A program made the position numbers and the translations under genes. Positions 25,199 through 34,055 of a DNA stretch of 64,000 nucleotides are shown here, piece after piece. Positions within the stretch are counted from its first letter, which is position 1. Every line of letters begins with the position of its first letter. The stretch covers positions 16,193 through 80,192 of the forward strand of contig SVTJ01000009.1 of assembly GCA_015063845.1 (NCBI GenBank), in the 5' to 3' direction. The notes under the pieces were generated by a model that saw only the letters and a program-made list of their open reading frames with translations, was not told the origin of the DNA and searched no databases. Source of the DNA: Oscillospiraceae bacterium. GTDB lineage: Bacteria; Bacillota; Clostridia; Oscillospirales; CAG-272.

Positions 25199-25786
25199 TC
25201 AGTTTTTAAGCGGAGTTCCCTCCATATAGTACGACGCTTCCATATCCGCCACGCAAAGCGCAAAGGCAAGCGGAAACATCTCAAGTGCCCTGCCTATCTG
25301 ATTTGCGTCCTCGGGACCCGAGAAGCCCATATGGTATCTTATCGCGAACGCCTCGTCACGCGTGAGCTTGATAAATCCCGAGATTATGTAAACGGATTTT
25401 TCGCCGTGACCGTATGGCAGATTGTCCTCTATGGTATAATAAGGGACACTCTCCCACACTCCGTTCTTCTTTACGTTTCGCATCTCGGTCTTGTAAAAAT
25501 TAGTCTTACAAAGGTCGTGAAGCAATGCCGCGATGGCAAGCGACTCCTCTGAGAAGGTAAAGCCGTATTTCTCCTTAAAGCGCGGACGATTCACAAAATC
25601 GCAAAGACATTCGTAGACGTTGAGGCTGTGCTCAAGCAAGCCTCCCTCATACGCGCCGTGAAATCTCGTTGACGCAGGTGCTGTAAAGAAATCCGTCTTG
25701 CACTCAATGTATTCCAGCAGCTTATCCGCGCCCTCTCTCTTTACACACGATTTGTAAATATCAATAAATTTTTCTCTGTTAGTCAT
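25199..25786 (-). CDS. HD-domain phosphohydrolase-like protein
   Basis: A 195-residue protein with the HD metal-binding pattern: H in GGLLEHSLNVYE (His53), HD in ALLHDLCKTNFY (His90-Asp91), further histidines in LPYGHGEK and IRYHMG, and D in ADMEASY. It is most like the small hydrolases of the COG3481 type. The substrate is not known; its place at the head of a nucleoside-salvage operon suggests a nucleotide, which is inference. Confidence 0.8.
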   Translation of the reverse strand: MTNREKFIDIYKSCVKREGADKLLEYIECKTDFFTAPASTRFHGAYEGGLLEHSLNVYECLCDFVNRPRFKEKYGFTFSEESLAIAALLHDLCKTNFYKTEMRNVKKNGVWESVPYYTIEDNLPYGHGEKSVYIISGFIKLTRDEAFAIRYHMGFSGPEDANQIGRALEMFPLAFALCVADMEASYYMEGTPLKN

Positions 25787-25815
25787 ATTATTTCTCCATA
25801 AATATAGTTATATTT

Positions 25816-25844
25816 ATTGTATCACATTTCCCGCCATAAATCAA
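25816..25844 (-). promoter_or_regulatory. Sigma-A promoter of the HD-deoD-deoB-cdd-pcrA operon
   Basis: Minus strand TTGATT (25839-25844), 17-bp spacer, TACAAT (25816-25821), about 25 nt before the first start codon. Confidence 0.68.
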
Positions 25845-25883
25845 CGGTGATATTATAAATTTATAATATTTTTAAATATAAGA

Positions 25884-25918
25884 TCCGCATTGGAAATGAA
25901 ATTCATCTCCAATGCGGA
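25884..25918. terminator. Hairpin downstream of the 577-residue protein gene
   Basis: TCCGCATTGG...CCAATGCGGA forms a stem of about 17 bp with one mismatch. The T tract that follows on the minus strand is broken (CTTATATTT), so its strength as a terminator is uncertain. Confidence 0.6.
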
Positions 25919-25935
25919 AATAATGCTATCAATGC

Positions 25936-27669
25936 TCAAAATTCCAATATAACAAAGCCCGTTGCGGGTACTCTCACCTTATACGTCTTACCGTCCACTC
26001 TAATGATATCCACGGGCATATCAACGCCCTCAACAAGCTTTTTGGGAACAGCGTTTTGCTTGAATGTCACCGTCACGCACTTTGTCGCCTCTTGGTTTAT
26101 ACTGTCACCCGTCACGGCATCTCGTCTGTTACCCGCATTGTTGAATATCGAAAGATATCGCTTGCCGTTCTCATCGGCAGATACCAGCCACAAAAGTCCG
26201 TCAACGTAGCAGTCAAGCGTTTGTTTCGTCAGGGTGGAAATGACCGCTTCAAGTTTTTCGATATCTCCACTCTCAATTATCCTCAGTCCGCTTCCCTGCC
26301 TCTCACTTGCGAAGTCGCCGTCGACCGAAGCGTCTATCAGATACTCGTAACGAGAGAGCGCATCGTCGGACGCGTCCTCGTACAAAATATCAAAAACGTC
26401 ACCGAAACGAGTGTTGGTCATAACATGGTCCTCATTGTCGCCGTCATATCTTTCGCTGTAAGCGAAAAGCAGCTTTATGACGTCCTCGATATGTCCGAAA
26501 TACCTCTTTTCCTCAGCGTCAAGAGGTGCCTCAAGATACGTATCTCTGTGCTCTCCTAACGCTCCCTTGAGTACATCTGTGTTTATCTGCACGACCGAGT
26601 AGCGTTTCGGAAGTACCACGGCAAACGGCACCCTTGCCTTTATACCGCGGAATTTCATAGCGTTATTTATAAAGTTCTTTTTGACCTGACCGTACTCGGA
26701 CAGCTCGAACGTAGTCATATCGTTGTAGCTGCAATTAAGTCCCCATTCCTCGCTCATATAGTGCGCGCCCGCCATAAGAGAATAGTAATATATGCGGTTT
26801 TGCAGCAGACGCGAGCTTCCGCCGTTTTTGCCGTAGGTAGTAAAGTCGTCCTTGTGCGTTTCTTGAGTGAGATACCATTCGTTTTTCAAAGTAGTGTTGA
26901 ATACGGGCATAGTGTAGCCGTGCTCCTTTGACGCGCTCCAGCATTCGTAATACGTGCCCCAAGTCTTGCCCGACGCATTTGCCTGTCCTCGCGCGAGTGC
27001 CACGGCTACGCACATAAGGGGTATCTGCGCTCCAACCTCGGGCATAAACGTCTTCATTCCCGCCTTGTCCTCAAGATAAGCGGCAAGATAATAGCTGTCA
27101 CAAGGCAGAATACAGTTGTCGGTGTCTGCCATACGACACGCAAACAGCTCTTTGAACTCGTCAATAAATTCCTCGTGTGTCCTTGCGTAGGTCTTGTTTG
27201 CGTAAAAGTAAATGCTCTCTTGGGATAGTCCGTGCAGCACCTTTTTGTCAGGCGTTACCGCATAGGGACGCAGAAGCTCTTTGTCAAGCAAGGCTACGTC
27301 GTACGGGCCGTCACCGCCGACGCGCCTGAGCCGCGCCCAGTCCTGCCTGCGGCGATTAGAGCCGCTTTCGTGAAGCTGAAAACCGAGAAACCAATCTCCG
27401 AGCATTTCCCTATATTTACCGATAAGCAACTTGTCAAATTCATAAGGATACCACGTAATACCGCCCGCTATTCTGTCCACGTAAAAAGGGATATTATCCT
27501 GTTTTATCATTTGGTAAAGACGAGAACCCTCGGCAGCAAAATAATTAAAGGTCTTATCCTTTGGGACTGCAAAGCAATGCTGTATCTTAAAGCCCGTATC
27601 ACCGTTTATCATTCCGTTTTTTTCAAGACCCGCAAAGCATTCGTCATTGTACACGTGAAAAAACTTCAT
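25936..27669 (-). CDS. Uncharacterised 577-residue protein, possibly glycoside-hydrolase-like
   Basis: No family was recognised with confidence. The protein has no signal peptide and starts MKFFHVYNDECFAGLEKNGM. The first two thirds read like a TIM barrel (EMLGDWFLGFQLHESGSN near 90-107, TWGTYYECWSASKEHGY near 240, MSEEWGLNCSYND near 305). The last 100 residues read like a beta-sandwich (YLSIFNNAGNRRDAVTGDS). Acidic residues in HESGS and SEEWG could be catalytic, but this is a guess. It has its own promoter and stands alone between the deo operon and the spore protein. Confidence 0.75.
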   Translation of the reverse strand: MKFFHVYNDECFAGLEKNGMINGDTGFKIQHCFAVPKDKTFNYFAAEGSRLYQMIKQDNIPFYVDRIAGGITWYPYEFDKLLIGKYREMLGDWFLGFQLHESGSNRRRQDWARLRRVGGDGPYDVALLDKELLRPYAVTPDKKVLHGLSQESIYFYANKTYARTHEEFIDEFKELFACRMADTDNCILPCDSYYLAAYLEDKAGMKTFMPEVGAQIPLMCVAVALARGQANASGKTWGTYYECWSASKEHGYTMPVFNTTLKNEWYLTQETHKDDFTTYGKNGGSSRLLQNRIYYYSLMAGAHYMSEEWGLNCSYNDMTTFELSEYGQVKKNFINNAMKFRGIKARVPFAVVLPKRYSVVQINTDVLKGALGEHRDTYLEAPLDAEEKRYFGHIEDVIKLLFAYSERYDGDNEDHVMTNTRFGDVFDILYEDASDDALSRYEYLIDASVDGDFASERQGSGLRIIESGDIEKLEAVISTLTKQTLDCYVDGLLWLVSADENGKRYLSIFNNAGNRRDAVTGDSINQEATKCVTVTFKQNAVPKKLVEGVDMPVDIIRVDGKTYKVRVPATGFVILEF

Positions 27670-27721
27670 ACTCGACCTCCGTATTAAAAAGCCAAAAAAG
27701 CCTTAATAAATGTCAATAAAA

Positions 27722-27750
27722 AGTATAGCATATCATTTTTTAAAAGTCAA
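27722..27750 (-). promoter_or_regulatory. Sigma-A promoter of the 577-residue protein gene
   Basis: Minus strand TTGACT (27745-27750), 17-bp spacer, TATACT (27722-27727). ACGGAGG precedes the start codon. Confidence 0.75.
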
Positions 27751-27866
27751 CAAGTTACCATATTTTCTCACTAATAATAAAAAAACATCTGTCAACAATA
27801 ATAGCAGAGCAGCGGAAAAGCGGCGACAGGGGCAAAGGATTTTGCTCGGTATGCCGCAAAGGAAAG

Positions 27867-27889
27867 GCGCAGAGCCTTTTGCTCTGCGC
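27867..27889. repeat. Hairpin upstream of the spore protein gene
   Basis: GCGCAGAGC and GCTCTGCGC pair perfectly around CTTTT, 48 nt upstream of the SASP start. It may be a terminator for upstream transcription or part of the 5' leader. Confidence 0.55.
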
Positions 27890-27936
27890 TTTCCCTTCTT
27901 ATGCTCGATAAAATAGATAAGACAGGAGATTTTGAT

Positions 27937-28137
27937 ATGTCTAACAAGAACGTAGTGCCTGAGGCAAAGGAAGCGCTTAACAAGTTTAAGATGCAGGCTG
28001 CCAGCGAGGTCGGTGTTAACCTTAAGAACGGTTACAACGGTGACCTCACCTCTAAGCAGGCAGGTAGCGTCGGCGGTCAGATGGTAAAGAAGATGGTCGA
28101 GAGCTACGAGAACTCCATTAAGAACACCAACGGCTAA
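27937..28137 (+). CDS. Alpha/beta-type small acid-soluble spore protein
   Basis: A 66-residue DNA-binding spore protein that coats and protects forespore DNA. The body is MSNKNVVPEAKEALNKFKMQ, then AASEVGVNL, and the C-terminal SKQAGSVGGQMVKKMVESYE. These match the two conserved alpha/beta SASP regions, EALNxxKxExAxExGVxL and GSVGGxMxKxMI. The E-S/V bond after ASE is the usual germination-protease site position. GGAG is 8 nt before the ATG; an in-frame ATG 36 nt upstream lacks an RBS. I could not identify a sigma-G promoter with confidence. Confidence 0.92.
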   Translation: MSNKNVVPEAKEALNKFKMQAASEVGVNLKNGYNGDLTSKQAGSVGGQMVKKMVESYENSIKNTNG

Positions 28138-28151
28138 AACGCCCTGGTAAT

Positions 28152-28182
28152 AAAACGGCGGTGCAAGTCACCGCCGTTTTAT
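28152..28182 (+). terminator. Terminator of the spore protein gene
   Basis: AAAACGGCGGTG and CACCGCCGTTTT pair around a 5-nt loop and end in TTTTATTAT. Confidence 0.88.
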
Positions 28183-28206
28183 TATATCGCTTTTTCCATT
28201 TAACTG

Positions 28207-28235
28207 TTGACAAAAAAGTTTTTTTGGTTTATAAT
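28207..28235 (+). promoter_or_regulatory. Sigma-A promoter of tyrS
   Basis: TTGACA (28207-28212), 17-bp spacer, TATAAT (28230-28235): full consensus. The leader of about 35 nt rules out a T-box. Confidence 0.9.
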
Positions 28236-28276
28236 TAATAATTGTTATATAATTATTTTCAAACAGGAGATTTGTT

Positions 28277-29497
28277 ATGACTATTTATGACGAGCTCGTT
28301 GCCAGAGGTCTTATCGCTCAGGTAACGGACGAAGACGAGATCAAAGAACTTATAAACAACGGTAAAGCCGTTTTCTATATTGGTTTCGACCCCACGGCTG
28401 ACAGCTTGCACGTCGGTCACTTCATGGCTCTCTGCCTTATGAAGAGACTTCAGATGGCAGGCAATAAACCCGTTGCTCTCATCGGCGGCGGTACGGCTAT
28501 GGTCGGTGACCCCTCGGGCAGAACCGATATGCGTCAGATGATGACTAAGGAGACTATCGCTCACAACTGCGAATGCTTCAAAAAGCAGATGAGCCGCTTT
28601 ATCGATTTTTCCGACGGTAAGGCTCTTATGGTGAACAATGCCGACTGGCTGCTTGACCTCAACTACATCGAGGTGCTCCGCGAGGTTGGCGCTTGCTTCT
28701 CTGTTAATCGTATGCTCTCCGCTGAGTGCTACAAGCAGAGAATGGAAAAGGGGCTTTCCTTCCTTGAGTTCAACTACATGATAATGCAGTCCTATGACTT
28801 CTATCACCTCTACCAGACGCTCGGCTGCAATATGCAGTTTGGCGGTGACGACCAGTGGTCGAATATGCTTGGCGGTACGGAGCTTATCCGCCGCAAGCTC
28901 GGTAAGGACGCATACGCTATGACCATCACGCTTCTCCTCAATTCCGAGGGCAAGAAGATGGGTAAGACGCAGTCGGGCGCAGTTTGGCTCGACCCCGAAA
29001 AGACCTCTCCCTACGATTTCTATCAGTACTGGAGAAACGTTGCGGACGCTGACGTTCTTAAGTGCATAAGAATGCTCACCTTCCTTCCCCTCGAGCAGAT
29101 AAACGAGATGGATAGCTGGGAGGGCGCACAGCTCAATCGCGCTAAGGAGATACTCGCATACGAGCTCACAGCTCTCGTTCACGGTGAGGAAGAAGCAAAG
29201 AAGGCAGAGGCGAGCGCAAAGGCACTCTTCGGCGCGGGCGCTGAGGCTGAGATACCTATGACCGAGCTTTGTGACGCTGACTTTATCGACGGCGTTATCG
29301 ACATCGGCTCTATACTAGTAAAGGCAGGACTTGTTCCCTCTAAGAGCGAGGCAAGACGCGCTATCGAGCAGGGCGGAGTTTCCTGCGACGGCGAAAAGGT
29401 TACCGACGTAAGAGCTACCTATTCTAAGGCAGACCTCGCCGACGGTAAGGTCTTCAAGCGTGGTAAAAAGAGCTTCCGCAAGGTAATCGCGAAGTAA
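28277..29497 (+). CDS. tyrS: Tyrosyl-tRNA synthetase
   Basis: Class I synthetase of 406 residues. The HIGH-like motif is HVGH in [15 protein letters not shown]. The tyrosine-binding segment is [40 protein letters not shown] is conserved, and the KMSKS equivalent is [17 protein letters not shown]-terminal S4 domain ([21 protein letters not shown]) binds tRNA. KMGKT in place of KMSKS is normal for one TyrS subgroup. GGAG lies just before the ATG. Monocistronic. Confidence 0.97.
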   Translation: MTIYDELVARGLIAQVTDEDEIKELINNGKAVFYIGFDPTADSLHVGHFMALCLMKRLQMAGNKPVALIGGGTAMVGDPSGRTDMRQMMTKETIAHNCECFKKQMSRFIDFSDGKALMVNNADWLLDLNYIEVLREVGACFSVNRMLSAECYKQRMEKGLSFLEFNYMIMQSYDFYHLYQTLGCNMQFGGDDQWSNMLGGTELIRRKLGKDAYAMTITLLLNSEGKKMGKTQSGAVWLDPEKTSPYDFYQYWRNVADADVLKCIRMLTFLPLEQINEMDSWEGAQLNRAKEILAYELTALVHGEEEAKKAEASAKALFGAGAEAEIPMTELCDADFIDGVIDIGSILVKAGLVPSKSEARRAIEQGGVSCDGEKVTDVRATYSKADLADGKVFKRGKKSFRKVIAK

Positions 29498-29501
29498 AAT
29501 A

Positions 29502-29537
29502 AAACGGCAGTTCAAAATGAACTGCCGTTTGTTTTTT
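29502..29537 (+). terminator. Terminator of tyrS
   Basis: AAACGGCAGTTCA and TGAACTGCCGTTT pair around AAA, followed by GTTTTTT. Confidence 0.92.
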
Positions 29538-29572
29538 CAGAACAAAAAGTAACGATAACTTAGTGCTTCTTG

Positions 29573-31171
29573 TCAAGAAGATATGCCACACGTTTCCGCT
29601 ATTTTCTCAAGCAGATAGACGTATTTTGAAGTAGAAAAGCAGGTGGGTAAGGTTTTTAGCTTATCTATGCATTTATGTATAGTTTCGGGGGACAGCGTCG
29701 ATGCGTCCGCATAAGTATAGCGATCGGCGCATCTTGGGGGGATAACGTCACCGACGTAGTCGAATACCTCGGATAGCTCTGCCGTTCCGAATATAAACTC
29801 AGAAAGCGCGGCTTTATATTGATCGGTATATTCCATATCGCGAAGTCCCCAGAGCTTATCTCCGAATATCGCGATAACGGACGGAGCGACGTATCCGTAA
29901 AAAGGATACTCCCCATAATTTCCGAACTCCCACGCGCACGCTTCTGCGCCTATAATGCTCTGTGCGCATTCGCCGCACTGCTTCACAAGAGGCGACCACG
30001 TCTTCATTTTCTCCGAGGACATATACGCTTCATCGTCGAAATACGCGTTTTCAAAGCTTGCGTTTATCACCTTAAAGCCGTGATCAAGGAGCTTATCGAG
30101 CGAGCAGCCCTTATTAGGTCCTCTTCCCTCTTTTGCGACGCGCCAAAACTCGACGATAATATCTCTGCTGATAGGAACCTCCTTCGACACGTCTATCTGG
30201 TCGTTCCACATCATCATTTTTTTACCGTGAGCGCGAACGATATCGTGCATTCTGTTTATGAGATAGTAAAACTCCTCGCGTTTATCCGCAAGTCCTTCCC
30301 TCTCTCTGAGCGCGCGACACTTCGGGCATTCGTCCCAATGGCATATCCTCGGCTTTGCCTGATCAAGGAACTCAAGCTCGTCAGAGCCGATATGTATATA
30401 CTCGCTTCTTGGGAAGGTCTGTGCGACCTCCGCGACAAGCGCCTCATAAAACTCCCACACTCCCTCGCTTGACGGACACAGCGTCCAGACGTGCGCGTTT
30501 TCAACTCCGCACTTGAATTCGGGGTGTACGCTACACAGTGCGGTCGCGTGGGCGGGAATTTCTATCTCGGGAACTATCTCTATGGCATACGAGTGACAAA
30601 GCTCGTCTATCCTTGCCAGCATAGCCTTTTCGCACTGTCCGCCCTCTCCCATATACTTATACTCGGGAACGGCATCACTGGCAAAGCATGGTCCTTTACT
30701 ATCGCAAAGATGCAGATGCAGGCGATTGAATTTAGCAAGCGCCATATATCTGACCACCGCCTCTATATCCTCATAGGTCGGCAATCCGCGCGCCATATCT
30801 ATCATCAAGGATCTATACTCGCAGGACGGATAGTCCACTATCTCACAAGGATAAAGCTGATCCTTTCTGAGCATAAGAGCAACGGTAGCGGCGGCGTTGA
30901 CTGCCCCTCTCGCATCGCGAAAGCCGATAAGGATGCCGTCCTCAAGCACTCTTACGCTATATATCTCACTCCTATCCTCAAGCGTTGCGTCGGGCGCAAA
31001 GCTTATGAATGCGCCGCAGTCGCTCTGCTCCGCATCTCTTACGAACGATGCAAGCGCACAAGCGCCAAGCTCTGCCTCGGCACAGCCCTTTTTGTAAGTG
31101 TACGTTATTCTTTTTGGTATTTTGCAAGCGGCGCTCAAGGCTACCTGCTTTTTAACCTCCGGAATGAGCAT
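29573..31171 (-). CDS. Family GH20 beta-N-acetylhexosaminidase
   Basis: A 532-residue glycosidase that removes terminal GlcNAc or GalNAc by substrate-assisted catalysis. An N-terminal alpha/beta domain (1-110) contains EIYSVRVLEDGILIGFRDARGA. It is followed by the GH20 barrel (YRSLMIDMARGLPTYEDIEA, KFNRLHLHLCDSKGP, PEIEIPAHA). The catalytic Asp-Glu pair is D264-E265 in HIGSDELEF. There is no signal peptide, so it is intracellular and acts on imported oligosaccharides. It is the third gene of the rhaB-rhaA operon, which is unusual company. Confidence 0.9.
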   Translation of the reverse strand: MLIPEVKKQVALSAACKIPKRITYTYKKGCAEAELGACALASFVRDAEQSDCGAFISFAPDATLEDRSEIYSVRVLEDGILIGFRDARGAVNAAATVALMLRKDQLYPCEIVDYPSCEYRSLMIDMARGLPTYEDIEAVVRYMALAKFNRLHLHLCDSKGPCFASDAVPEYKYMGEGGQCEKAMLARIDELCHSYAIEIVPEIEIPAHATALCSVHPEFKCGVENAHVWTLCPSSEGVWEFYEALVAEVAQTFPRSEYIHIGSDELEFLDQAKPRICHWDECPKCRALREREGLADKREEFYYLINRMHDIVRAHGKKMMMWNDQIDVSKEVPISRDIIVEFWRVAKEGRGPNKGCSLDKLLDHGFKVINASFENAYFDDEAYMSSEKMKTWSPLVKQCGECAQSIIGAEACAWEFGNYGEYPFYGYVAPSVIAIFGDKLWGLRDMEYTDQYKAALSEFIFGTAELSEVFDYVGDVIPPRCADRYTYADASTLSPETIHKCIDKLKTLPTCFSTSKYVYLLEKIAETCGISS

Positions 31172-31209
31172 ATGGTTTCTCCTAAAATTTTTATTGCGCT
31201 ATGCTGAGC

Positions 31210-32457
31210 TTACGCTCTTGCGGCAAGCACTTCTCTTTCGTATCTTTCTATCTCGCCGTAAAGCTCGTCTCCTGTGGGAACACCGCAGCGGCGGCAATAT
31301 TCGTCCCAAACGTCGCCCCAAGGATAAGACTTTATCTCCTCCTGCAAAAGCATAAGCTCGGTCATTCTGCCCTCATCCTGCAAGCGCTTAAGGTCAGCGT
31401 GCGGTGTGAGCATAGCGATGAGCATTGCCTTACGGAAGTTGCGCAGACCTATGGTCCAAGCAGCTATACGGTTGATGCTTGCGTCAAAATAGTCAAGAGC
31501 AATAGCAATATCGTTGATCCTTCCGCTTGCGACTATCTCCTTAGCTATCTCGCGCGTTTCGTCATCAAGACGTATAACGTGGTCAGAATCCCAACGAACA
31601 GCTCTGGTTACGTGCAAGGCTATCTTTTTCGAGAAAAGAAGCATTGAAGATATCTTGTCGGAAACGAGCTCGGTCGGGTGATAATGTCCGTTATCCATAA
31701 GCGGCACTATTCCTCTTGAGAGCACGTAGCCCATTGCAAACTCCGCAGAGCCTACCGTGCAGGACTCAAATCCGATACCGAACACCTTAGACTCAAGAGT
31801 AACGTACACCTTTTCTTTATCGTAGCCTATACTGAGTATCTCGTCAAGAGATCTCGCAAATCTTTCTCTCGGACCTATTCTGTCGGCAGGTATATCCTTA
31901 AAGCCATCTGGTATCCAAATATTCATTACGCAAGGCATTCCCGTTTGATTAGCGAAGTACTCTGATATACGCAGACACGCCTGTCCGTGGCGCACCCAAA
32001 AGGCGCGTATCTCTTCATCGGGAGAAGCGAGCGTAAGTCCGTCAGCCTTAGGATGCGAGAAGAACGTGGGGTTAAAATCAATTCCCATTCCCCTCTCCTT
32101 TGCAAAGCTTACCCACTTTGAGAAGTGCTTGGGCTCTATCGCGTCACGGTCGCAAAATTCTCCGTCCTCAAATATTGCATAGCACGCGTGGAGATTGAGC
32201 TTATGAGTTCCACCGTCAAGCTCGAGCACCTTATCAATATCAGCCATAAGCTCGTCGGGAGTTCTTGCGCGACCCGGATAATTTCCTGTTGTCTGGATAC
32301 CGCCGCTGAGCTCTCCGTCGTTGTCAAAGCCCTTTACGTCGTCACCCTGCCAGCAATGCATAGCAACGTTAACGTCACGAAGGTCGTTTATCACCTTTTC
32401 GGTATCAATACCCAAGGCCTCATATCTTTTTTTAGCTAACTCATACGCACAGCTCAT
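31210..32457 (-). CDS. rhaA: L-rhamnose isomerase
   Basis: Metal-dependent isomerase converting L-rhamnose to L-rhamnulose, 415 residues. WVSFAKERGMGIDFNPTFFSHP contains metal-site residues. LDEILSIGYDKEKVYVTLESKVFGIG, MDNGHYHPTE and VRWDSDHVIRLDDE carry the other conserved ligands and match RhaA closely. The ATG at 32455-32457 is 7 nt after GAGGT; a GTG 9 nt upstream is part of that RBS. It is 14 nt downstream of rhaB. Confidence 0.95.
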   Translation of the reverse strand: MSCAYELAKKRYEALGIDTEKVINDLRDVNVAMHCWQGDDVKGFDNDGELSGGIQTTGNYPGRARTPDELMADIDKVLELDGGTHKLNLHACYAIFEDGEFCDRDAIEPKHFSKWVSFAKERGMGIDFNPTFFSHPKADGLTLASPDEEIRAFWVRHGQACLRISEYFANQTGMPCVMNIWIPDGFKDIPADRIGPRERFARSLDEILSIGYDKEKVYVTLESKVFGIGFESCTVGSAEFAMGYVLSRGIVPLMDNGHYHPTELVSDKISSMLLFSKKIALHVTRAVRWDSDHVIRLDDETREIAKEIVASGRINDIAIALDYFDASINRIAAWTIGLRNFRKAMLIAMLTPHADLKRLQDEGRMTELMLLQEEIKSYPWGDVWDEYCRRCGVPTGDELYGEIERYEREVLAARA

Positions 32458-32471
32458 ATCGCACACCTCGT

Positions 32472-33857
32472 TTATATCCTCTTTACGTCAAACGAATTGA
32501 ATACCGCTTCTCTTGCTTCGGCAACTGACGCGAACACGTCGGTCGCGAGCATCTGAGCGAGTATATTACCGATAGCCGTTGCCTCGGTAGGTCCTGCATA
32601 CACAGGGATATCTATTCTGTCAGCTGTGAGCTTGGAGAGATAATCGTCCTTGCTTCCGCCGCCGATTATGTGAAGCGCGTCAAGTGGCTTGCCTGCCGTC
32701 TCCTTGAGGTCTGCAATTGCCTCCGCATAGCAATTTGCGAGACTGTGATATACACAGCAAAGCATATGGTCAAGGGGCATATCGGGAGCGCCGCAATAAT
32801 CCTTTATTGCCTGCATCATGCTCTTGGGAGCGAGGAACGCCTTATCGTTGACGTCTATTCTATACTCCGTATCGCCGAGAGCCGTTGCCATATCGCAGAG
32901 CTCTGCAAACGAATACTTACCGCCAAGCTCCTTTTTGATGGACTGGATTATCCAAAGTCCCATTATATTCTTGAGGTATCTGTATCTTCTCTCTACGCCG
33001 CCCTCGTTGGTGAAATTCTTCTCACGGGAAGCGCAAGACGCGTCCGCCTCGGTCTTTTCAACGCCGAGAAGCGACCAAGTACCCGAGCTTATGTAGATAG
33101 CGTTATCCGAGTTTGTGGGAACTGCAAGCACAGCAGAGGCGGTGTCGTGTGAGCCCGGATGGATGACTGTAAGGTCATAGCCTATCTCGTCTCTAATCTC
33201 GGGCTTAAGATTTCCGAGTATCTCGCAGGGCTCGCTGAGCTTTCCGAAAAGCTTTTTGGGGTAACCGAGCTTTTCGATAAGCTCCATATCCCATTCTCCG
33301 CTCTTTGCGTTCAGCATTCCGGACGTACTTGCGACCGTATATTCCTGATGCGCTACGCCCGTCAAAAGGTAGCCGAGATAGTCGGGAGTGAACAGCAGCT
33401 TATCAGCCGCCTCCAGATGCTCGGGATTTTCCATTTTTATCGCCATAAGCTGGAATACCGAGTTATAATTCTGCTTCTGGATACCCGTGTGAGCATAAAG
33501 CTCATCCTCGGAAACTATCTTATAAACCTCGGGAGCTGAAGCCTCGGTGCGGCTATCGCGGTAGCCGACAGCGTCTCCGAGCATATTACCGTCCTTATCT
33601 ACAAGAACAAAGTCAACGCCCCATGTATCTATTCCCAAATAAGCGGGTATTTTTCCAATTTCCTTACACTTTTTAAGTCCGAGCACAAGATGCTTGGAAA
33701 GAGATTCATGATCCCAGCAAAGGTGACCGTTCTTCTCGCTCATTCCGTTTGGAAAGCGATAGACCTCCTCAAGCTGTATTTTTCCGTTTTCAATCCAACC
33801 GAGAATATGTCTTCCGCTGGACGCTCCTATATCGACAGCAAGATAATACGTAGGCAT
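32472..33857 (-). CDS. rhaB: Rhamnulokinase
   Basis: FGGY-family kinase that phosphorylates L-rhamnulose, 461 residues. The N-terminal phosphate loop is DIGASSGR (residues 9-16). GIDTWGVDFVLVDKDGN contains the conserved Asp. ISSGTWSLLGVE and HIIGGGSKDDYLSKLTADRI complete the ATP-binding domain. AGGAGG lies just before the ATG. The third enzyme of the pathway (RhaD aldolase) and a rhamnose transporter or regulator are not in this window. Confidence 0.95.
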   Translation of the reverse strand: MPTYYLAVDIGASSGRHILGWIENGKIQLEEVYRFPNGMSEKNGHLCWDHESLSKHLVLGLKKCKEIGKIPAYLGIDTWGVDFVLVDKDGNMLGDAVGYRDSRTEASAPEVYKIVSEDELYAHTGIQKQNYNSVFQLMAIKMENPEHLEAADKLLFTPDYLGYLLTGVAHQEYTVASTSGMLNAKSGEWDMELIEKLGYPKKLFGKLSEPCEILGNLKPEIRDEIGYDLTVIHPGSHDTASAVLAVPTNSDNAIYISSGTWSLLGVEKTEADASCASREKNFTNEGGVERRYRYLKNIMGLWIIQSIKKELGGKYSFAELCDMATALGDTEYRIDVNDKAFLAPKSMMQAIKDYCGAPDMPLDHMLCCVYHSLANCYAEAIADLKETAGKPLDALHIIGGGSKDDYLSKLTADRIDIPVYAGPTEATAIGNILAQMLATDVFASVAEAREAVFNSFDVKRI

Positions 33858-33888
33858 AGCTACCTCCTAAAATTTCTTAATATACAAC

Positions 33889-33918
33889 ATTTTATCACAC
33901 AGCAAGCATTCCCGTCAA
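33889..33918 (-). promoter_or_regulatory. Promoter of rhaB-rhaA-GH20
   Basis: Minus strand TTGACG (33913-33918), 18-bp spacer, TAAAAT (33889-33894). It lies back to back with the alpha-galactosidase promoter, about 75 bp apart. Confidence 0.65.
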
Positions 33919-33991
33919 GTATAAACTTTATTTTTAACAAAAATGCGATATAAAAAGTGTGTTTTACGACATAAAAAAGATACTGTGATTA

Positions 33992-34020
33992 TTGACTTGC
34001 CGTTCTTTTTATGGTATAAT
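33992..34020 (+). promoter_or_regulatory. Sigma-A promoter of the alpha-galactosidase gene
   Basis: TTGACT (33992-33997), 17-bp spacer, TATAAT (34015-34020). Confidence 0.82.
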
Positions 34021-34055
34021 TTCGGTAAATAAACAACACTTAGTGAGGTAATATA

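Noticed and set aside
28212..28277. A T-box leader before tyrS
   Set aside because: The consensus promoter leaves only about 35 nt of leader, with no specifier stem or T-box sequence.
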